Below are positions 59,024 to 64,000 of a stretch of 64,000 bases of DNA, piece by piece. Both the position numbers and the translations under genes were made by a program. The stretch is from Streptomyces sp. NBC_00442 (GTDB lineage Bacteria > Actinomycetota > Actinomycetes > Streptomycetales > Streptomycetaceae). The stretch's first letter is position 1. Each line of letters begins with the position of its first letter. The notes below the pieces were generated by a model. The model ran no database searches and had not been told where the DNA came from. It saw nothing but the letters and a program-made list of their open reading frames with translations. The stretch lies in contig NZ_CP107918.1 of the NCBI RefSeq assembly GCF_036014195.1, positions 6,076,001 to 6,140,000 of the forward strand, in the 5' to 3' direction.

Positions 59024-59058
59024 TCCCGGCCGCCCCCGATCGCGCGGGGCGGCCGGGA
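59024..59058. terminator. Bidirectional hairpin terminator, 13-bp stem
   Basis: Arms at 59024-59036 and 59046-59058 pair perfectly. Located between the convergent HAF-repeat and SDR genes. Confidence 0.78.
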
Positions 59059-59070
59059 CGGCGGGGCGCG

Positions 59071-59826
59071 TCAGAAACCGTGCCGCGCCCCGCCGTCCAC
59101 CGGAAGCATGATGCCGGTGAGGTACGAGGCGGCGGGCGAGAGCAGGAAGGCCGCCGCGCTGCCGAACTCCTGCGGGGTGCCGTAGCGGCGCAGCGGGATC
59201 TTCGCCTCGTTGGCCGCGCGGGTCGCCTCCGCGTCCCCGGACAGCTCGTCCAGCTGGCGGACCCGGTCCGTGTCGATACGGGCCGGGAGCAGCCCCACGA
59301 CACGGATGCCGCGGGGCCCCAGCTCGTCGGCGAGCGACTTGGCGAAGCCGGCGAGCCCGGGGCGCAGCCCGTTGGAGAGGGTGAGGCCCGGGATCGGCTC
59401 GTGCACGGAGCCGGAGAGCACGAAGCCGATCACCCCGCCGTCGTCGAGTTCCCCGGCGGCGGCGCGGGCGATGCGGACCGCGCCCAGGAACACCGACTCG
59501 AAGGCCGACTGCCACTGCTCGTCGGTGTTGTCGGCGACGAAGCCCGGCGCCGGGCCGCCCACGCTGATCAGGACGCCGTCGAAGCGTCCGAAGTGCTCGC
59601 GGGCGGCGGCGATCAGACGTCCCGCCGCCGCCGGGTCGGCGTTGTCGGAGGTCACCGGGAGCGCGCCGGGTCCGAGTTCGGCGGCCGCCTCCTTCAGCGT
59701 CTTCTCGTCGCGGCCGGTGATGACCGCCTTCGCGCCGTCCGCGACGAGCGCACGGGCGGCGGCGAGGCCGAGGCCCCGGGACGCGCCGGTGACCACGTAC
59801 ACGCGGTCCTTCAGTCCAAGATCCAT
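59071..59826 (-). CDS. SDR-family oxidoreductase
   Basis: A 251-residue classical short-chain dehydrogenase. TGASRGLGLAAARAL is the cofactor loop, the NADP-pocket strand follows, and VLISVGGPAPGFV and the segment with FVLSGSVHEP, then LSNGLRPGLAGFAKSLADELG supply the catalytic Ser and the region of the Tyr/Lys pair; the canonical Tyr is replaced by an Asn-Gly in SNGLRPGL, so the active site is atypical. The C-terminus GIMLPVDGGARHGF is standard. It starts four bases after the GH15 stop. Confidence 0.86.
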   Translation of the reverse strand: MDLGLKDRVYVVTGASRGLGLAAARALVADGAKAVITGRDEKTLKEAAAELGPGALPVTSDNADPAAAGRLIAAAREHFGRFDGVLISVGGPAPGFVADNTDEQWQSAFESVFLGAVRIARAAAGELDDGGVIGFVLSGSVHEPIPGLTLSNGLRPGLAGFAKSLADELGPRGIRVVGLLPARIDTDRVRQLDELSGDAEATRAANEAKIPLRRYGTPQEFGSAAAFLLSPAASYLTGIMLPVDGGARHGF

Positions 59827-59830
59827 GGGC

Positions 59831-61645
59831 CTATCCTGCCTCGTCGCCGCAGTCCGGCTCCAGCGCGCAGGCGGTGGCGACCAGTCCGATGTGGCTGAAG
59901 GCCTGCGGGAAGTTGCCGAGGTGCCGGCCGGCCACCGGGTCGTACTCCTCGGCGAGCAGCCCCACGTCGTTGCGGAGGGTGAGGAGCCGCTCGAACATCT
60001 CCCGCGCCTCCTTCACCCGGCCGATCAGGCGCAGCGCGTCCGCCATCCAGAACGAGCACACGAGGAAGGTGCCCTCGTCGCCCGGCAGACCGTCGACGTC
60101 CTCGGTCGCGCCGTCGGTGCTGTAGCGGCGCACGAACCCGCCCTGGCCCAGCTCCGCGTGGATCGCCTCGACGGTGCCGACCACGCGGGGGTCGTCCGCG
60201 GGCAGAAAACCGACGTGGGGGATGAGCAGGGTCGCCGCGTCCAGCTCCGCGGAGCCGTACGCCTGCGTGAAGGTGTTGCGGACCGGGTCGAAACCCTTCT
60301 CGCACACCTCCTTGTGCACCGCGTCCCGCATCCGCCGCCAGCGGTCGGCGTCGCCGCGCAGGGTGGGCTCCTCCTCCAGGGTGCGCACCGCGCGGTCCGC
60401 GGCCACCCACGCCATCACCTTGGAGTGCACGAAGTGCCGGCGCGGCCCGCGCACCTCCCACAGGCCCTCGTCCGGTTCGCGCCACCGCTCTTCGAGGAAG
60501 CCGAGCAGGGCGAGCTGGATGTTCCAGGCGTGCGCCTCGCTCTTGAGGCCGGCCCGGCGCGCCAGGTACAGCGAGTCGACGACCTCCCCGTACACATCGA
60601 GCTGGAGCTGGTCGACGGCCGCGTTGCCGATCCGGACCGGCGCGGAGCCGAAGTGTCCTTTCAGCCATGGCAGTTCACTCTCGGGCAGCCTCCGTTCGCC
60701 GGCGATCCCGTACATGATCTGGAGGTCCGCCGGGTCGCCGGCGACGGCGCGGAGCAGCCAGTCCCGCCATTGGGCGGCCTCGTCCAGATAGCCCGCGGAG
60801 AGCAGCGCTTCGAGGGTGAGGGTGGAATCGCGCAGCCAGCAGTAACGGTAGTCCCAGTTGCGGACGCCGCCGATCTCCTCGGGCAGCGAGGTGGTGGGCG
60901 CCGCCACGATGCCGCCGGTGGGCGCGTAGGTGAGGGCCTTGAGGGTGATGAGGGAGCGCATCACGGCGTCCCGGTAGGGGCCCTGGTAGCGGCAGTGCCC
61001 CGCCCATTCCCGCCAGTCGGCGAGAGACTGCTCCAGGGCCTCGTAGGGGTCGATGAGGTCGGGACGCGGCTCGTGCGAGGCGTGCCAGGTGAGGACGAAG
61101 GCGACCTTCTCGCCCTTGCCGACCGTGAACGAGGAGCGGGTGCTCATGTCCTGGCCCCACGTCTTGACCTCGGGTTCGCTGCGCAGCCACGCCGAGTCGG
61201 GTCCCGCGACCGCGACACGGTGCCCGTCCGAGCGCCGCATCCAGGGCACCACATGGCCGTGGTCGAAACGGAGCCGCAGCACGGAGCCCATCTCGACGGT
61301 GCCGCTGATGCCCTCCACGATGCGCACGACATCGGGTGCGAGATCGCGTTGCGGCATGAAGTCGATGACCTTCACCGTGCCGGTGCTGGTCTCCCAGTGG
61401 GTTTCGAGGACGAGCGAGTCGTCCGCGTAGACGCGCCGGGAGCACTGGCCCGTGTGGCCGGCCTCGACGGGGGCGATCCGCCAGTGGCCGTTGTCCTCGT
61501 CGCCGAGCAGTGCCGCGAAGCAGGCGGCGGAGTCGAAGCGGGGCAGGCAGAGCCAGTCGACGGATCCGTCGCGGCCGACGAGGGCGGCGGTCTGCAGGTC
61601 GCCGATGAGGGCGTAGTCCTCGATGCGCTGTGTACGTTGGGTCAC
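59831..61645 (-). CDS. Glycoside hydrolase family 15 protein (trehalase/glucoamylase-like)
   Basis: A 604-residue cytoplasmic enzyme. An N-terminal beta-domain (IEDYALIGDLQTAALVGRDG near residue 6) is followed by the alpha/alpha barrel with GVRNWDYRYCWLRDSTLTLEALL, the GH15 signature with the catalytic region, and FLVCSFWMADALRLIG near the end. In actinobacteria such proteins are often alpha,alpha-trehalases of the GH15 type; glucoamylase-like activity is the alternative. It lacks a signal peptide. The SDR gene follows four bases downstream and is likely co-transcribed. Confidence 0.92.
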   Translation of the reverse strand: MTQRTQRIEDYALIGDLQTAALVGRDGSVDWLCLPRFDSAACFAALLGDEDNGHWRIAPVEAGHTGQCSRRVYADDSLVLETHWETSTGTVKVIDFMPQRDLAPDVVRIVEGISGTVEMGSVLRLRFDHGHVVPWMRRSDGHRVAVAGPDSAWLRSEPEVKTWGQDMSTRSSFTVGKGEKVAFVLTWHASHEPRPDLIDPYEALEQSLADWREWAGHCRYQGPYRDAVMRSLITLKALTYAPTGGIVAAPTTSLPEEIGGVRNWDYRYCWLRDSTLTLEALLSAGYLDEAAQWRDWLLRAVAGDPADLQIMYGIAGERRLPESELPWLKGHFGSAPVRIGNAAVDQLQLDVYGEVVDSLYLARRAGLKSEAHAWNIQLALLGFLEERWREPDEGLWEVRGPRRHFVHSKVMAWVAADRAVRTLEEEPTLRGDADRWRRMRDAVHKEVCEKGFDPVRNTFTQAYGSAELDAATLLIPHVGFLPADDPRVVGTVEAIHAELGQGGFVRRYSTDGATEDVDGLPGDEGTFLVCSFWMADALRLIGRVKEAREMFERLLTLRNDVGLLAEEYDPVAGRHLGNFPQAFSHIGLVATACALEPDCGDEAG

Positions 61646-61708
61646 GCCATGGCGTGTTCCCGGCCAGGCAAATTGCTAAGCAGAGCGCGCCCGCGCTGCC
61701 ACGTCGCC

Positions 61709-62497
61709 CTACGCCGCCGCGTGCTCCGGCACCACCGCGGGCTCGGCCTTCGCGGCCTCCCGGTCCTGCCGCTCACGCCGTACGAGGATGAACCAGCCGA
61801 CCGGCACCGCGGCGGAGAACAGCCACCACTGAACGGCGTACGCCATGTGCGGGCCGATGGAGCTGTCGTCGGGGGCGGGAATCAGTTCGGGGGAGTCGCC
61901 GGGCGGTTCGGGCGCGGTCTGCTCGATGTATCCGCCGAGCACCGGACGGCCGAGCGCCTTGGCCTGCTGGGCGCTGCTGATCAGCATGACCTGGCGGGGC
62001 GGCAGACCCTTGACGTCCTTGATGCCGCTGGCCGCGGTGGTCTGGTCGGCCATCAGACGTCCGGTGATGGTGACCTTGCCGTGGGGCGGCGCCGGGATCT
62101 TCGGGAAGTCCGTCTGGTTGCCGTTGTCGGCGATCCAGCCGCGGTTGACCAGCACGGTGGGGCCGTCGTCGAGGACGAACGGGGTGAGCACGTGGTAGCC
62201 GACCCGGCCGTCGGCCGCGGTCCTGCGCCGCACGACGACCTCGTGCGCGGTGTCCCAGGTACCGGTGGCGCTGACCTTGCGCCAGTAGTCCGACCGCGGG
62301 ACGGTGTGGCCCGGCGAGGTGAGCTCGCCCACCGCGACCGGCTGGGCCTTCAGGTTGTCGGCGATCAGCGTGTTCTGGGCCACCTTGTGCTCGTGGCGGT
62401 GCAGCTGCCAGAAGCCCAGCTCGATCATCGTGGGGATGAGGGCCAGGGCCAGAAGGGTGACGAGCACCCACTGCCGGGACAACAGGAAGCGGTACAC
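61709..62497 (-). CDS. SURF1-family cytochrome oxidase assembly protein
   Basis: A 262-residue membrane protein. Two transmembrane helices flank the periplasmic domain: VLVTLLALALIPTMIELGFWQ near the N-terminus and MAYAVQWWLFSAAVPVGWFI near the C-terminus. FWQLHRHEHK, VLVNRGWI and HMAYAVQWW are family hallmarks. SURF1 helps insert heme a into cytochrome c oxidase. GTG 62497 matches the usual N-terminus (VYRFLLSRQWV); a TTG at 62512 is possible. Confidence 0.92.
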   Translation of the reverse strand: MYRFLLSRQWVLVTLLALALIPTMIELGFWQLHRHEHKVAQNTLIADNLKAQPVAVGELTSPGHTVPRSDYWRKVSATGTWDTAHEVVVRRRTAADGRVGYHVLTPFVLDDGPTVLVNRGWIADNGNQTDFPKIPAPPHGKVTITGRLMADQTTAASGIKDVKGLPPRQVMLISSAQQAKALGRPVLGGYIEQTAPEPPGDSPELIPAPDDSSIGPHMAYAVQWWLFSAAVPVGWFILVRRERQDREAAKAEPAVVPEHAAA

Positions 62498-62572
62498 CCC
62501 ATGACCGTACAACTCGGGCCACGGGGTGCGCTGAGTGGGGTGGGGGGAAATCCGGGCGGGACGGGAGCCCGG

Positions 62573-62806
62573 TCAGACCTTGTCGACGATGCCCGCCTTC
62601 CCTTCCGCGCGGGCGCAGTGCGCCCCGCAGAACCACGCGCCCTCGACCTCGACCCCCTGGCCGATGATCTGGACCCGGCAGTGTTCACAGATGGGCGCCA
62701 TGCGGTGGATGGCGCACGAGAAGCAATCGAATACGTGTACCGCGCCCTGCGCATGTACCTCGAAGGACATCCCGTAGTCGTTTCCGCAGACCTCGCAACG
62801 TGCCAT
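62573..62806 (-). CDS. Small zinc-ribbon protein
   Basis: A 77-residue protein made of paired cysteine motifs: CEVCGN at residues 4-9, CFSCAIH at about 30, CEHC near 41-44 and CGAHC near 60. The arrangement looks like a double zinc ribbon, so it probably binds two zinc ions. Function unknown. ATG 62806 gives the complete set of cysteines. The longer frame to 63463 runs antisense-in-frame through the exonuclease gene and is not credible. It lies 53 bases downstream of the exonuclease stop on the same strand. Confidence 0.85.
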   Translation of the reverse strand: MARCEVCGNDYGMSFEVHAQGAVHVFDCFSCAIHRMAPICEHCRVQIIGQGVEVEGAWFCGAHCARAEGKAGIVDKV

Positions 62807-62859
62807 GCGCCACAGGGTGAAGGGTGCCCGGCGCGCGCGGTGGGCGCCGCGCCCTGCAC

Positions 62860-63843
62860 TCACCCGTCTGCCGGTGTCACGTCCCGGAGCAACTGGGTGA
62901 AGGCGGCCTCGTCGACGACGGGCGTGCCGAAGGACTTGGCCTTGACCGTCTTGGAGGTGGCCGAATCGGGGTCGTTGGTGACGAGCAGGCTGGTGAGGCG
63001 CGAGACGCTCGTCGCCACGTGGAGCCCGGCCTCGACGGCCCGGTCCTCCAGGAGCTCCCGGTCGACGGAGGTGTCCCCGGAGAACGCGACCCGCATGCCC
63101 TGCTTCAGCGGCCGGTCCGGCTCGTAGCGCCCGGGGTTGGGGTGCGGGCAGGCCGGCCGTTTGCGCGAGGCCCGCCAGGTGCCCGATCCGCCCGATCCGC
63201 CCCGGTACGAGGCCTGGTAGCCGATGCGCGGCGTGGCCGGTGTGTCCGTCCACTCGGTGAGCGGCCGGCATTCGAGCAGCGGGAGCCGCACCCCGCCGGC
63301 GGCCGCCGCGTGCAGGCTCGGCCGGAACGCCTCGGCGAGCACCCGTGCGTCGTCGAGCGCGTGGTGGGCGCGCTGCTGCACGACGCCGTAGTGCGCGGCG
63401 AGCGATTCCAGTTTGTGGTTGGGCAGCGGGAGCGCCAGTTCCTTGGAGAGGGCGATGGTGCACAGCCGTTGCTTGACGGGCGCGGTGCGCGCGGCCCGCG
63501 CGTACTCCCGCGCGATCATCTGCCAGTCGAAGATCGCGTTGTGCGCGACGAGGACCCGGCCGTCGAGCCGCGCCGCGAACTCCTCGGCGACCTCGGGGAA
63601 GAGCGGGGCGCCTTCGAGCACATCACTGGTCAGCCCGTGGATCCACACCGGGCCCGGGTCGCGCTCGGGGTTGACCAGCGTGTACCAGTGGTCCTCGACG
63701 TTGCCCTGCGCGTCGAGCCGGTAGACGGCAGCCGAGATTATCCGGTCGTCGCGGGCGAGGCCGGTGGTCTCCACGTCGACGACCGCGTACCCCGGTGGGT
63801 AGGCGGCCGGCCACGTCGCTGCTGTCGTCAGGTCGTCGAGCAT
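62860..63843 (-). CDS. DEDDh exonuclease with C-terminal BRCT domain
   Basis: A 327-residue protein. The N-terminal DnaQ-like 3'-5' exonuclease has VVDVETTGLARDD (first Asp and Glu), VLVAHNAIFDWQMI (second Asp) and QQRAHHALDDARVL (His and third Asp), the full DEDDh set. A linker with RKRPACPHPNPG leads to a BRCT domain (about residues 240-327: MRVAFSGDTSVDRELLEDRA, SLLVTNDPDSATSKTVKAKS). The family resembles DNA polymerase III epsilon-like repair or proofreading nucleases. ATG 63843 starts the exonuclease fold; an extra 30-codon extension upstream is not family-like. Confidence 0.9.
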   Translation of the reverse strand: MLDDLTTAATWPAAYPPGYAVVDVETTGLARDDRIISAAVYRLDAQGNVEDHWYTLVNPERDPGPVWIHGLTSDVLEGAPLFPEVAEEFAARLDGRVLVAHNAIFDWQMIAREYARAARTAPVKQRLCTIALSKELALPLPNHKLESLAAHYGVVQQRAHHALDDARVLAEAFRPSLHAAAAGGVRLPLLECRPLTEWTDTPATPRIGYQASYRGGSGGSGTWRASRKRPACPHPNPGRYEPDRPLKQGMRVAFSGDTSVDRELLEDRAVEAGLHVATSVSRLTSLLVTNDPDSATSKTVKAKSFGTPVVDEAAFTQLLRDVTPADG

Positions 63844-64000
63844 GGTCACAGAGAATACGGGGCCGCACTGACAGCCCGGTCCGCGCCCGTGGCCGGGACG
63901 GAGCGCCCGAACGCGGGCCACCCCGGGCCGCATCCCTCAACTGGCGCCCGGAACAAGCGATATGTGCCCCTCGTCCGTGGCCCGGGAGCCACCCGCGCGG

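Noticed and set aside
59210..63127. A 1305-codon plus-strand open frame
   Set aside because: It is antisense to the SDR, GH15, SURF1, zinc-ribbon and exonuclease genes, which all show clear motifs.
62807..63463. Long upstream extension of the zinc-ribbon frame
   Set aside because: It would overlap the exonuclease gene in another frame of the same strand. The cysteine-rich part alone is credible.

Overview
The window is a chromosomal segment of a high-GC actinobacterium, almost certainly Streptomyces or a close relative. Gene starts are often GTG, third codon positions are G/C-saturated, hairpin terminators are strong, and the gene set includes the LAETG-anchored protein next to ectABCD, a cobalamin cluster behind a B12 riboswitch, and a Pit phosphate transporter behind a PHO box. 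That order (phosphate transport, cobalamin, LAETG protein, ectoine) matches my recollection of the S. coelicolor SCO1845-SCO1867 neighbourhood. No rRNA, tRNA, CRISPR array, insertion sequence or prophage was seen.

Layout: 1-1884 holds the truncated start of a ketosynthase gene and a two-domain TerD protein. 1953-5216 and 11367-13828 together carry most of an oxidative uronate pathway: uronate dehydrogenase, 5-dehydro-4-deoxyglucarate dehydratase, an unknown protein coupled to it, an IclR regulator and a 2,5-dioxovalerate-type aldehyde dehydrogenase. Between the two parts lie an MFS exporter, a secreted HAD acid phosphatase, a class B penicillin-binding protein and a NarL-type two-component system. 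13911-25693 is an accessory stretch of regulators with their likely targets: MerR, DHA2 exporter/GlxA-type regulator, LysR/SnoaL-like protein plus NmrA-like reductase, and MarR/Old Yellow Enzyme, with a DsbA-like oxidoreductase and a class V aminotransferase.

25849-28991 is the ectABCD compatible-solute operon (minus strand), with a 24-bp perfect palindrome upstream and short tandem repeats inside and downstream. 29331-32965 holds a class V PLP enzyme, an amidohydrolase and a sortase-anchored LAETG protein. 33191-42450 is the late cobalamin cluster: a riboswitch, then cobD-cobQ-chelatase(AAA/VWA)-cobO-cobB in overlapping order, and then, beyond an opposing ZIP transporter gene, a CobE-CobC fusion. 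42546-44121 is the Pit phosphate transporter with its small membrane partner and PHO box.

44183-53471 is mixed: GH25 lysozyme, class II aldolase, alpha/beta hydrolase, a hypothetical protein preceded by 103-bp-spaced repeats, VOC protein, zinc metallopeptidase, ABC-F ATPase with a short upstream leader ORF, and a small HTH protein. 54480-57785 is an actinobacterial Asp23/Gls24 envelope cluster with several paralogous modules. 57931-63843 ends the window with a secreted repeat protein, GH15 trehalase-like enzyme plus SDR, SURF1, a small zinc-ribbon protein and a DEDDh exonuclease with a BRCT domain.

The least explained parts are the unknown protein fused by overlap to the uronate dehydratase gene, the recurrent short tandem-repeat arrays (the same 10-bp unit occurs upstream of kdgD and between ectB and ectC), the ectA-upstream palindrome, and a cryptic double Asp23-like protein.
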